Of a DNA stretch of 64,000 bases, positions 45,079 through 53,536 are shown in pieces. The translations under genes were made by a program, and so were the position numbers. Position 1 is the first letter of the stretch, and the number at the start of each line of letters is the position of its first letter. Location: the NCBI GenBank assembly GCA_938003855.1, contig CALKXD010000019.1, positions 1-64,000 on the forward strand. Direction: 5' to 3'. Under the pieces are notes generated by a model. It was not told the origin of the DNA. It ran no database searches and was given only the letters and a program-made list of their open reading frames with translations. Origin of the DNA: an uncultured Granulosicoccaceae bacterium. GTDB lineage: Bacteria; Pseudomonadota; Gammaproteobacteria; Granulosicoccales; Granulosicoccaceae.

Positions 45079-46722
45079 ATGTGGTTTGGTGAGTTGCCTG
45101 TCGAAGAGGCGGAAGGTTGCCTGCTTGCGCACAGTGTGCGGTTGCAACGGGGCCGGGTGGCCAAAGGCAGTGAAGTCACGTCAGCGCTGATCGAACAGTT
45201 ACGGGCTGACGGCTATTGCACGCTGACGGTCGCGCGTCTTGAAGAAGACGACATTCACGAGGATAGCGCCGCACTGGAACTGGCGTCGGCAATTGCCGGT
45301 GATGGAGTTACTATCGATCGTGCCCACACCGGTCGGGTAAACTTCTATGCTAGACATGACGGACTGTTGTGCTTTGAGCGGGACGCGGTCTGTGCCTTCA
45401 ATACTGCGGATGAAGCGGTTACATTGGCTACCTTGCCGGAAAACACCTGGGTACTTGCCGGCAGGATGGTAGCGACCTGCAAGATCATCAGTTACGCGGT
45501 AGAAAAAAAGTGCGTTGAGGCGGCCCGGCAATCGATCTCAGGCAAAACCATTGCCGTCCATGCGGCACAGCCGCATCGGGTGGTCTTGTTGCAAACCACC
45601 TTGCCGACAGTGAAATCAACAACGCTTGATAAAACCTGTGCGGTCACTGAGCAGCGTCTGACAATGCGGTCGGCCGTTCTGGCCTTTGAGGCTCGCTGTG
45701 ATCACTCTATAGAAGCGCTGGCCGCTGAACTGCAGAAAATAGATTATCAGGCGATCGACTGGATTCTGATCGTCGGTGCGTCAGCAATAACCGATCGCCG
45801 TGATGTCATACCACGGGCAATAGTGACCGCGGGTGGGGTGATTGATCGTTTTGGTATTCCGGTCGACCCCGGTAACCTGTTGCTGCTTGGTCAGCTGTCG
45901 AATTGTCGCGTCGTTGGTTTGCCGGGTTGTGCGCGTTCGCCAAAATATAACGGACTTGATCAACTGCTGGATCGTATGGCCTGCAACGTGGTTATTGATC
46001 AGCAATGGTTAAACAGTCTGGGGGTCGGTGGTCTGCTGACCGAGATGGTTGATCGACCGCAACCCAGAGTGTCCGCGAGGTCTGTCGTGTCTGACACCGC
46101 CAGAATTGCGGTGCAACCGCTGACAGACAAGCCGGTGATCGCGGGATTGCTGCTGGCGGCAGGGTCCTCACGTCGGGCCGGAGACATCAACAAGCTTCTG
46201 AGCCTTTACAAAGGCAGGCCGATGGTGCATGCCGCGCTGCAGGCACTAACGGCCAGTGATGTTGATGCTGTGCATGTTGTGACCGGCTTTGAACACGAAA
46301 AAATAGAGTCTGAACTTGCCGGCTATGATGTCAGAAGTCACTATTGTTCTTCTCATGCATTGGGTTTGGCGCACTCGCTGGCCAGCGGTATATCACGGCT
46401 GGAGAACACTGACGCGGTGCTGGTCTGCCTTGGCGATATGCCGCACATCAGCAGTGAGCTGATTAATCGCTTAATTGCCGCGGTCACCGATGATGCAGCG
46501 AATATCATTGTCGTGCCTGTGGCGAGTGGCAAGCGCGGTAACCCGGTGGTGGTCGGCAGCGCTTTTTTTGATGTGCTGCTGCAGCATGAGGGTGACAGTG
46601 GCGCTAAATTTTTAATGAAGCAATACCCTGAACTTGTGTTGGAAGTGCCTATCGAAGATGACAGTATATTTTTGGACTACGATACCTCTGATGCATTGCA
46701 GAATCTTTCCGATCTCTCCTGA
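45079..46722 (+). CDS. MoeA-like molybdopterin-binding domain fused to MobA-like nucleotidyltransferase
   Basis: A 547-residue two-domain protein. Residues about 1-340 resemble the MoeA/MoaB-like molybdopterin-binding region found ahead of molybdenum-hydroxylase maturation proteins (W-I-L-I-V-G-A-S-A-I-T-D-R-R-D-V-I-P, then G-V-I-D-R-F-G-I-P-V-D-P-G-N-L). From about 353 a MobA/MocA-type domain starts, V-I-A-G-L-L-L-A-A-G-S-S-R-R-A-G with a K nearby and C-L-G-D-M-P-H-I. MocA-type enzymes attach CMP to molybdopterin for xanthine-dehydrogenase-like enzymes. Neighbouring modA, CoxS and CoxM genes agree. It overlaps the next gene by about 32 bases. Confidence 0.82.
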   Translation: MWFGELPVEEAEGCLLAHSVRLQRGRVAKGSEVTSALIEQLRADGYCTLTVARLEEDDIHEDSAALELASAIAGDGVTIDRAHTGRVNFYARHDGLLCFERDAVCAFNTADEAVTLATLPENTWVLAGRMVATCKIISYAVEKKCVEAARQSISGKTIAVHAAQPHRVVLLQTTLPTVKSTTLDKTCAVTEQRLTMRSAVLAFEARCDHSIEALAAELQKIDYQAIDWILIVGASAITDRRDVIPRAIVTAGGVIDRFGIPVDPGNLLLLGQLSNCRVVGLPGCARSPKYNGLDQLLDRMACNVVIDQQWLNSLGVGGLLTEMVDRPQPRVSARSVVSDTARIAVQPLTDKPVIAGLLLAAGSSRRAGDINKLLSLYKGRPMVHAALQALTASDVDAVHVVTGFEHEKIESELAGYDVRSHYCSSHALGLAHSLASGISRLENTDAVLVCLGDMPHISSELINRLIAAVTDDAANIIVVPVASGKRGNPVVVGSAFFDVLLQHEGDSGAKFLMKQYPELVLEVPIEDDSIFLDYDTSDALQNLSDLS

Positions 46723-47539
46723 AGCCTGTCTGGTCCGTGTGCTACTGGCACTGGCAGTCGTACTCGCACCGTTGACCGCATCGGCGGCTTCCACTGATGA
46801 CAGTCGCGAGAACAACAAGGTTGTACGGATTGCCGCAGCGTCCTCTCTGCAGTTTGCTCTGAACGAAATTGCGACGGCTTTTGCCGATCAAACCGGAGCA
46901 GCACCACCGCAAATTGTGTATGGGTCTTCGGGTAATCTGTTCCGTCAGATTATGCAGGGGGCATCGTTTGATCTGTTCGTATCAGCGGACAGTAAGCTGG
47001 TTAGCCGGCTGGTAGAGGCGGGCAGGACTGATGGCGCAGGAGCGCAGTTCGGCAGCGGTCGACTGGTGCTGTACCGTGGCAAAAGTACCGGTCTCGAGCT
47101 CGATCAAAGTCTGGTCGGCTTTCGCGCCGCGTTGCAGGCGGGCCGTGTGAACAAAGACGACAAGCCAATCAACTTCAAGCTGGCGATGGCCAATCCGCGT
47201 CATGCGCCCTATGGTCTAGCCGCGCAACAGGCGCTTGAATCATTGCAGCTCTGGGATCTGGCCAAACCCCATCTGGTGTTTGGCGAGAAAGTATCGCAGG
47301 CGGCCCAGTTTGTTGCCAGTGGTGCCTCAGAGATGGGCCTGATATCGCTGTCACTGGCGCTGTCCGAGCCATTACGGCAGGCTGGTGATCATGTTGTGAT
47401 CGACGCGCAACACCATCAACCGTTACCCCTGTCAATGGCATTACTGGACGGCTCGGCGAAACTGACCGGAGACCTATACGGGTTTGTACTGCAGTCGCCG
47501 CTGGCAACGGAAATACTGCAGAAGTACGGGCTTCGTTAG
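46691..47539 (+). CDS. modA: Molybdate ABC transporter substrate-binding protein
   Basis: A 282-residue periplasmic protein. A hydrophobic leader ends near T-A-S-A-A, then I-A-A-A-S-S-L-Q-F-A-L-N-E-I-A begins the mature ModA fold, with Y-G-S-S-G-N-L-F-R-Q-I-M and F-D-L-F-V-S-A-D binding molybdate. The in-frame ATG at 46691 overlaps the upstream stop and gives a plausible signal peptide; the open frame begins at 46634. Unusually, modB is on the other strand and modC is 3.7 kb away. Confidence 0.88.
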   Translation: MHCRIFPISPEACLVRVLLALAVVLAPLTASAASTDDSRENNKVVRIAAASSLQFALNEIATAFADQTGAAPPQIVYGSSGNLFRQIMQGASFDLFVSADSKLVSRLVEAGRTDGAGAQFGSGRLVLYRGKSTGLELDQSLVGFRAALQAGRVNKDDKPINFKLAMANPRHAPYGLAAQQALESLQLWDLAKPHLVFGEKVSQAAQFVASGASEMGLISLSLALSEPLRQAGDHVVIDAQHHQPLPLSMALLDGSAKLTGDLYGFVLQSPLATEILQKYGLR

Positions 47540-47609
47540 AAGTCACAAGGGGGCGGCGAAACATTGCTGGTTCCGGTGAAGTGGGCAGCATTAGAGTCGC
47601 GCAGGCCGG

Positions 47610-48284
47610 TTAATTTTTTACGGCACCGCGATCATCACCGCCCGATAACGAAAACACCAGCGCTATAGCGCCTAGAGAAATCACCAGCAACAGTGCTGAC
47701 ATCACCGCCGCGGCGTGGTTGTCAAAGGATTGCACGCTGTCATAGATCGCAATTGCAATCGTGCGGGTCTCTCCGGGTATATTGCCTCCTACCATCAGCA
47801 CCACACCGAATTCACCGAGCGTGTGCGCAAAAACAAGTACCGCCGCGCCCAGTACCCCGGGCCATACCAGCGGCAGCTCGATGGTCCGGAATTGCTGCCA
47901 CTTCGACAACCCGCAGCAGGCCGCTGCATCTCTGACATCGCGGGATATTGTCTCGAATGCACGCTGCATCGGCTGTATGGCGAACGGGATATTAAAAATG
48001 ATAGAGGCGATCAGCAGTCCTTCAAAACTGAAAGCCAGCGAAGTGCCGAACACCGAGGCATACGCGCCGCCTAGACTCGAGTTGCTGGCAAAAACAGACA
48101 GCAGGTAAAAGCCCAGTACGGTTGGCGGCAGTACCAGTGGCAGCGCCAGCAGCGCCTGCACGATTGGCTTGGCTCTGAACTGACTCCAGGCCAGCCAGCG
48201 GCTGATCAGCAAACCTGTCGGCAGTAATAACACCAGCGTCCAGACAGACAGTTTCAATGACAGAGCAAATGCTGACCAATCCAT
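47610..48284 (-). CDS. modB: Molybdate ABC transporter permease
   Basis: A 224-residue inner-membrane permease with five to six helices and the coupling loop A-A-A-C-C-G-L-S-K-W-Q-Q-F-R-T-I-E-L-P. The segment H-T-L-G-E-F-G-V-V-L-M-V-G-G-N-I-P-G-E-T is diagnostic of ModB. Its ATG lies two bases after the stop codon of the CoA-transferase gene, so it is probably translated from that transcript. It converges with modA. Confidence 0.93.
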   Translation of the reverse strand: MDWSAFALSLKLSVWTLVLLLPTGLLISRWLAWSQFRAKPIVQALLALPLVLPPTVLGFYLLSVFASNSSLGGAYASVFGTSLAFSFEGLLIASIIFNIPFAIQPMQRAFETISRDVRDAAACCGLSKWQQFRTIELPLVWPGVLGAAVLVFAHTLGEFGVVLMVGGNIPGETRTIAIAIYDSVQSFDNHAAAVMSALLLVISLGAIALVFSLSGGDDRGAVKN

Positions 48285-48286
48285 AG

Positions 48287-49435
48287 TTAGTGTCCGGTGA
48301 ATTCGCTGCGAATCAGATCATTGTGTTCGCCTATCGCTGGTACCTTTCCCATGATTGACGGTTGATCAGGCGTTCGTGCAGAGGGTGCGAGTAATTCGAT
48401 CTCACTATGCTCACCGGCAATAGTGGCGTAGCGGTTTTGCGGGTGTTGCAATAGATCGTCAAGATCCGATAAGCGGCCGAAGGCAATGCCGGCTGTGTTG
48501 AGCCTTAGTATATTTTCTTCCCGCGAGTATTGCATAAAGGTCTTAGCCACCAGCGCATCGACGGCGGTGCGGTTGTTCATGCGCTCAGCATTACTGGCAA
48601 AGCCCGGCGACTCTGGCAGGTCCGGCTGTTGTAATACGATTTCGCAAAAGCGCTGCCATTCCCGTTCGTTTTGTATAGAGATAAGCAATACCTTGTCATC
48701 GCTGCAGGGGTAGGCGCCGTAGGGTGCAATGCTCGGGTGACTCAACCCGTGGCGACCGGGGTTGCGTCCGCCGTAGCGGTATTGCAGATACGGCACGTTC
48801 ATCCAGTCGGCCATTGCCTGATACAAGGACACTTCGATGTGGCGTCCTTTTCCCTGTGATGGTCCCTTGCGCTCACGAGCAAACAACGCTTGCAAAATAG
48901 ATTGATGGGCCGACATGCCGGCAGCGATATCGCACACCGACACCCCCACACGCGCCGGGCCGTCGGTGGTGCCGTTGATCGCGCACAAGCCCGATTCTGC
49001 CTGTATCAGCAGATCGTAGGCTTTTTGCAATCGATACGGGCCGTCTTCACCGTAGCCTGAAATTGAACAGTGGATCAATGATGGAAACTGCGTGCTCAGT
49101 TCGGTCGCACCAAAGCCCAGCCGCTGCGCTGCACCTGGTGCCAGGTTCTGAATGAAGACATCTGCCCGTTGCAGCATAGTGCGCAGTAAATCGTGGTCCT
49201 GCTGCTGTTTTAGGTTCAGTGTGATCGATTGCTTGCCATGATTAAGCCAGACAAAGTAGGCGCTTTCGCCGTTGACCAGAGCATCGTAGTTGCGGGCAAA
49301 ATCACCTTCTTCGCGTTCGATTTTGATCACCCGTGCACCGGCCTGCGCAAGGCGGCCTGAGGCGTAGGGTGCGGCGACAGCTTGTTCCAGGCTGACTACC
49401 GTGATTCCGTCGAGATCGAACATATCTGTGTCCAT
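48287..49435 (-). CDS. CaiB/BaiF-family CoA-transferase
   Basis: A 382-residue class III CoA-transferase, 14 percent identical-looking motifs aside from frc: V-V-S-L-E-Q-A-V-A-A-P-Y, I-K-I-E-R-E-E-G-D-F-A-R, N-L-A-P-G-A-A-Q-R-L-G and the catalytic Asp in V-S-V-C-D-I-A-A-G. It moves CoA between carboxylic acids. The substrate is unknown; relatives act on succinate, itaconate, mesaconate or carnitine. It is coupled to modB and divergent from the CoxS gene, suggesting a link to the product of a molybdenum hydroxylase. Confidence 0.88.
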   Translation of the reverse strand: MDTDMFDLDGITVVSLEQAVAAPYASGRLAQAGARVIKIEREEGDFARNYDALVNGESAYFVWLNHGKQSITLNLKQQQDHDLLRTMLQRADVFIQNLAPGAAQRLGFGATELSTQFPSLIHCSISGYGEDGPYRLQKAYDLLIQAESGLCAINGTTDGPARVGVSVCDIAAGMSAHQSILQALFARERKGPSQGKGRHIEVSLYQAMADWMNVPYLQYRYGGRNPGRHGLSHPSIAPYGAYPCSDDKVLLISIQNEREWQRFCEIVLQQPDLPESPGFASNAERMNNRTAVDALVAKTFMQYSREENILRLNTAGIAFGRLSDLDDLLQHPQNRYATIAGEHSEIELLAPSARTPDQPSIMGKVPAIGEHNDLIRSEFTGH

Positions 49436-49665
49436 GTGGTGTGAGGTGAGCGGCGTCTGTTCGACTGCGTCCGGGCGCGTAGGTTGCGTGCCCGGCGGCG
49501 TCCGTCACCATAGCGGTGACTGGCGCTGAATGTAACGCTGTCGCGCGCGTGTGTCGATGCACCTGTTTACTGATGGTTAGTTGCGGCTTTAATCGTTAAA
49601 CTGGGAAGCATTGATGATCGGGCTGTCTGTCCGATTGCCTTTGATGCATAAACAGGCTGAAAACT

Positions 49666-50139
49666 ATGTTGCAAAGCGTCGAGATGACGATCAATGGAAA
49701 AGCGGTCAAAGAGACCGTGGAGCCACGCAATCTGCTGGTGGAGTTTCTGCGTGAAAAACAACGTCTGACAGGCACTCACGTGGGATGCGATACCAGTCAG
49801 TGCGGCGCTTGCGTGGTACATGTCGATGGCAAACCGGTGAAAAGCTGTACCTTGCTTACTGTGCAGGCCGATGGCGCAGACATAAAAACGATTGAAGGTG
49901 TCGGCAGCGATCAGCAACTGCACCCGATGCAGGAGGCGTTTCGCCAGAATCACGGTCTGCAGTGCGGCTTCTGTACCCCGGGCATGGTGATGACCGCGCT
50001 GGGTCTTATCGAGGAAAACCCCGACCCGACAGAAACGGAGATCCGTCAGTGGCTGGAAGGTAATATCTGTCGTTGCACGGGTTATCACAATATCGTCAAA
50101 TCAATTCAGGCGGGTGCGAAAGCACTGCGGGAAGACTGA
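49666..50139 (+). CDS. Molybdenum hydroxylase [2Fe-2S] subunit (CoxS type)
   Basis: A 157-residue small subunit. The N-terminal plant-type cluster is bound by C-D-T-S-Q-C-G-A-C with a distal Cys in V-K-S-C. The C-terminal helical cluster domain has Q-C-G-F-C-T-P-G and C-R-C-T-G-Y. It passes electrons from the molybdenum subunit to the FAD subunit in xanthine-dehydrogenase/CO-dehydrogenase-like enzymes. Full length and all eight cysteines are present. It precedes the FAD subunit gene by 25 bases. Confidence 0.95.
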   Translation: MLQSVEMTINGKAVKETVEPRNLLVEFLREKQRLTGTHVGCDTSQCGACVVHVDGKPVKSCTLLTVQADGADIKTIEGVGSDQQLHPMQEAFRQNHGLQCGFCTPGMVMTALGLIEENPDPTETEIRQWLEGNICRCTGYHNIVKSIQAGAKALRED

Positions 50140-50164
50140 CTCAGGATTATCGGGAAGAAAACCT

Positions 50165-50965
50165 ATGTACGAATTCAGCTATCACAAAGCCGCATCCCTG
50201 AAGGATGCACTGGATACCCTGCAATCGGCTGATGACGGAAAACTGCTGGCGGGTGGCATGACGCTGTTGCCAACCATGAAGCAGCGTCTCGCCGCGCCCG
50301 ATCAACTGATCGATCTGGCCGGAGTCAAAGAACTTGCCGGTATAGAAAAGCACGATAATCATGTTGTGATTGGCGCGATGACCCGTCACGCCGAGGTTGC
50401 CTCTTCGGAACTCATCGAGTCAACGATTCCGGCGTTAGCAGCGTTGGCCGAACTCATCGGTGATCCTCAGGTGCGCAACCGTGGCACTCTGGGGGGCTCG
50501 GTGGCCAACTCTGATCCTGCCGCTGATTATCCCGCCGCGGTGGTGGGTCTGGGTGCGACTGTGATCACTGATAACCGGTCAATCGAGGCGGATGAGTTTT
50601 TTGTCGATATGTTTGAGACAGAGCTCGAAGAGCACGAAATTATCACCAGTATCAGTTTCCCGATTCCGGACACGGCGGCCTACATGAAATTTCCCAATCC
50701 AGCCTCGCGCTATGCGGTGGCGGGTGTGTTTGTCGCCAGATTCGGATCAACCGTACGGGTGGCAGTCACCGGGGCCGGTGGCAGTGTGTTTCGACAGGAC
50801 GCTATGGAAAAAGCACTCGAAGCCGATTTTTCACCGGCGGCACTCGAGGGCATTGTTGTCTCCGCAGACGGCCTTAACGAAGATATACACGCAAGCGCAG
50901 AGTACCGTGCCCATTTGGTTGGTGTGATGGCAAAGCGTGCAGTCGCTGCCTGTCTGGAAATCTGA
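50165..50965 (+). CDS. Molybdenum hydroxylase FAD-binding subunit (CoxM type)
   Basis: A 266-residue medium subunit with FAD loops L-L-A-G-G-M-T-L-L-P and R-N-R-G-T-L-G-G-S-V-A-N-S-D-P-A-A-D-Y-P, then a CO_deh_flav_C domain. It oxidises the [2Fe-2S] subunit and delivers electrons to an acceptor. The ATG at 50165 after a GGAAGAAA sequence is preferred over an upstream frame start. No large molybdopterin-binding CoxL subunit adjoins on either side in this window. Confidence 0.95.
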   Translation: MYEFSYHKAASLKDALDTLQSADDGKLLAGGMTLLPTMKQRLAAPDQLIDLAGVKELAGIEKHDNHVVIGAMTRHAEVASSELIESTIPALAALAELIGDPQVRNRGTLGGSVANSDPAADYPAAVVGLGATVITDNRSIEADEFFVDMFETELEEHEIITSISFPIPDTAAYMKFPNPASRYAVAGVFVARFGSTVRVAVTGAGGSVFRQDAMEKALEADFSPAALEGIVVSADGLNEDIHASAEYRAHLVGVMAKRAVAACLEI

Positions 50966-51279
50966 GCAAGGGCGAATCAATCATCCATCAGCGCTAAGCA
51001 GTGAATGGATCGCCACTGATTATCGCAGGTGCAGCTGCCGTTGTTGTGTGGCTGATCCGCTGCAACAAAATAGCCCGGCACGCTTTACAGAAAAGTCGCT
51101 TTCGTTACCCGGCATCAGCGGGCGGCGCATATCGGGCAGGGGACTATCTTACCGCAGGGTCAGTGATGCAGCTGGCGGAACTGATATCGCCGTTAAACGT
51201 TACCCAGCAATGAGCGTTGAAAACCCGAAGACGCACAAAGGCCGGCGCTGCGCCACGCCGGGCATAAGGGCCATGCGAC
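50966..51279. other. Gap between CoxM and modC genes
   Basis: About 314 bases. A GTG-started frame of 70 codons (51001-51213) begins with a hydrophobic segment, I-I-A-G-A-A-A-V-V-V-W-L-I, that could be one membrane helix, but codon pattern and start context are poor. No trace of a large molybdenum subunit is visible. Confidence 0.35.
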
Positions 51280-52413
51280 GTGGGTGCTAGACCTGCGTCA
51301 GGCGGCCTGAGCGTTAGGGTGCAGCAGCAGTCACCGATTGCACTCGATGCGCGGCTGCAATGTGCCGCTGGTGAGTTGCTGGCGCTGGTCGGGCCGTCTG
51401 GTGCGGGCAAGTCGACATTGCTGCGTATGATTGCCGGGCTGATGACGCCTGAGTCTGGCACAGTGCACTGTGCTGATCAAACCTGGCTTGACACAGGTAA
51501 TCACATTTGCCTGACGGCGCAGAGGCGCAAAGTCGGTTTTGTGTTTCAACAGTATGCGCTGTTCCCCCACCTGTCTGCGCTGCAGAATGTCGCTCAGGCT
51601 TGTCGGCATCTACCGTCGGCACAGCGCCACTCAGTGGCGCAGCACTGGCTTAAAAAAGTTAACCTTGATGGTCTGGAATCACGCCGGCCGGATCAATTGT
51701 CCGGTGGCCAGCAACAGCGCGTCGGCCTGGCCCGTGCGTTAGCCAGAGAGCCACGGGTACTGTTACTGGATGAGCCGTTTTCAGCGGTAGATCGAGCCAC
51801 TCGTGAGCGTTTGTACGGGGAGCTTGCGACACTTCGACGCGAGTTGTTGATTCCGACGGTGCTGGTCACACACGATCTCGACGAGGCGGTCGTGCTTAGC
51901 GATCAGATCAGTATGTTATCGCAGGGTGTCACGCTGCAAAGCGGCCCGGTGCGCGAGGTGCTAAACCGACCGGTATCCGTGCTGGTGGCACGGCTGGTCG
52001 GCTTTAAAAATATTTTTCGTGGCACTGTGATCGACACCAGCGATCAACGTGCTGTGATTGAGTGGCGCGGTGTGCGTCTTGATGTGAGTCAGCGTGGCGC
52101 GTTCTCTATCGGCCAGGCAGTGCATTGGTGCATTCCGCAGTCGCACATTGTTTTGCACCGTGCTGATCGCCCTTCACGAGGCGAGCGTGAGAATCCCCTG
52201 TCGGGACCGGTCGCCGGCCTACTGGGTATGGGGGACAACACACTGGTGTCCGTGCAGGTTGGCAACCCCGGCAGACCACCGCTGTATTTTTCGGTGCCGA
52301 CGCATGTTGCTGAGCGCAATCAGTTGCAGGAAGGCGTGCAGGTGCGCTGCTCGTTGCTGGCCGACAGCATTCATCTGATGCCGCCTGACCGCATAGGCCG
52401 AAGCCGGCGCTAG
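51280..52413 (+). CDS. modC: Molybdate ABC transporter ATP-binding protein
   Basis: A 377-residue ATPase with Walker A G-P-S-G-A-G-K-S-T, Q-loop F-Q-Q-Y-A-L-F, signature L-S-G-G-Q-Q-Q-R and Walker B L-L-L-D-E-P-F-S-A-V-D. The C-terminal about 130 residues (from about 245) are the MOP/TOBE region expected of ModC, S-G-P-V-A-G-L-L-G-M-G. It should energise ModB on the opposite strand. The GTG start has little room upstream for a better choice. Related sulfate or iron transport ATPases are an alternative, but modA and modB nearby decide it. Confidence 0.87.
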   Translation: MGARPASGGLSVRVQQQSPIALDARLQCAAGELLALVGPSGAGKSTLLRMIAGLMTPESGTVHCADQTWLDTGNHICLTAQRRKVGFVFQQYALFPHLSALQNVAQACRHLPSAQRHSVAQHWLKKVNLDGLESRRPDQLSGGQQQRVGLARALAREPRVLLLDEPFSAVDRATRERLYGELATLRRELLIPTVLVTHDLDEAVVLSDQISMLSQGVTLQSGPVREVLNRPVSVLVARLVGFKNIFRGTVIDTSDQRAVIEWRGVRLDVSQRGAFSIGQAVHWCIPQSHIVLHRADRPSRGERENPLSGPVAGLLGMGDNTLVSVQVGNPGRPPLYFSVPTHVAERNQLQEGVQVRCSLLADSIHLMPPDRIGRSRR

Positions 52414-52510
52414 AAAAAAACATCCAGCACGCTGGCTGCCGGTTAAGCAGTAATTCTGATCATCGGTTTTGCCTGGCTAAAAATTATCACCCGGCTGGCC
52501 TGGTGATCAA

Positions 52511-52676
52511 GCTAGCGCCTATCCAGAAACAGGGTGTCGCGAGGATCATTCAGGTGCGTGAGATTTTGCCTACCACAGGTAGGCGCTTAGTTGTTCTTAA
52601 GTAACTACCTGTGGTCGGCAAAAGATGGCGTGCCTGAGTGGTACGCAGTAGCGCTTGTTTCTGGATGGGCGCTAGC
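52511..52676. repeat. Palindromic MITE-like element with terminal inverted repeats, copy B
   Basis: A 166-base element bounded by 21-base inverted ends: 52511-52531 (starts GCTAGCGCCTATCC) and 52656-52676 (mirror, one mismatch). An inner dyad pairs 52564-52582 with 52605-52623 at 18 of 19 positions. Bases 52530-52661 match copy A near 5.2 kb in reverse orientation. No transposase is present; no target duplication is obvious. Its right end contains the stop codon of the leftward coiled-coil gene. Confidence 0.88.
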
Positions 52677-53373
52677 TATAGTCGTCAAACCGCATGGCGT
52701 TAGCGATTAGATTGGCATTGTTAAAACCGGAAGTCAGCGCTTCCAGAATAACGGTTTGCAATACGGTGCCAAGCACCGCCAGCGTTAGTTCATCGATACC
52801 CGTCTGCACCTGCTCATTGAGCGCTTCGACATCGGCATCAAGTGTTGCACTGCGCGTAGCGGTGGCATCAAAGGAGGTCTTTGCCGTGTCGAAATTGGCA
52901 CTGGCCGTATTATAGGCCTGCAGTGCTGACTGCGACTGTTGCCTGGCCGTATTTAGAGTGTTGAGTTCTTCGGTGGAAAGGTCTTCAATGGTTTTGCCTT
53001 CGGTGAGCAGTTCGGCTTCCAGTGCCTGGTAGGCTTCACTGGTGGCAACAAACGCTTCCTGGGCATTACGTTTTTTCTGTTCGGCTTCGTCCAGCGTTTG
53101 CTGTTGGGATTGCAATTCTTTTTGTGCTGCATCGCGCGCGGTAGTGGCGGAGTCTAGCTCAACAGCCAGGGCATCTAGATTACGGCTGGCCTCTTCAAGA
53201 GATAAATTGCCGGTGGCCTGCGTTGTACGGGTGGCGGGCTGGTTTGATGTTTGTTCTGTCGGGTTGGCGTTACCCTTGGCGTCGGTAAACCGGGCATTCA
53301 GTGCGGCGTTCGATTGATTGTTATCAGATTGCGAGCGCAGCGACGCGTTGTTTGTCATCGGTCCGATCAGCAT
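52672..53373 (-). CDS. Hypothetical coiled-coil protein
   Basis: A 233-residue protein with a polar, Asn/Gln/Thr-rich first 55 residues and a long heptad-rich helix (about 55-190) with alternating Leu/Ala and charged residues (L-D-A-L-A-V-E-L-D-S-A, L-Q-S-Q-Q-Q-T-L-D-E-A-E-Q-K). A short hydrophobic segment precedes the end. No signal peptide and no family recognised. Similar low-complexity coiled-coil proteins occur as cell-envelope or flagellar-region proteins, but nothing here decides. The TAG stop lies in the terminal repeat of the adjacent element, so the original C-terminus may have been changed by its insertion. Confidence 0.7.
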   Translation of the reverse strand: MLIGPMTNNASLRSQSDNNQSNAALNARFTDAKGNANPTEQTSNQPATRTTQATGNLSLEEASRNLDALAVELDSATTARDAAQKELQSQQQTLDEAEQKKRNAQEAFVATSEAYQALEAELLTEGKTIEDLSTEELNTLNTARQQSQSALQAYNTASANFDTAKTSFDATATRSATLDADVEALNEQVQTGIDELTLAVLGTVLQTVILEALTSGFNNANLIANAMRFDDYS

Positions 53374-53496
53374 TGCGATCCTGCCTGTGATGTTGGAGTC
53401 GCGCAGAGTAGCGGCAGTGCTAGTTGATACTGGAACTTAAAACGTGACGCAGAGCGTGTTTGTTGGCAGGGTTGCCACGCAATTGTGGGGTCAGGG

Positions 53497-53523
53497 GATG
53501 CCCCGTCAGACCGACGGGGCATC
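53497..53523. terminator. Perfect 11-bp hairpin downstream of sodB
   Basis: GATGCCCCGTC and GACGGGGCATC pair around AGACC just beyond the sodB stop codon. No T-run follows on the sodB strand, so it is a strong stem that may protect the mRNA end. Confidence 0.6.
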
Positions 53524-53536
53524 GAGAGTCAATAAC

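Noticed and set aside
51001-51213. 70-codon frame with one hydrophobic segment
   Set aside because: Poor start context, no family and atypical composition; noted only in the gap entry.
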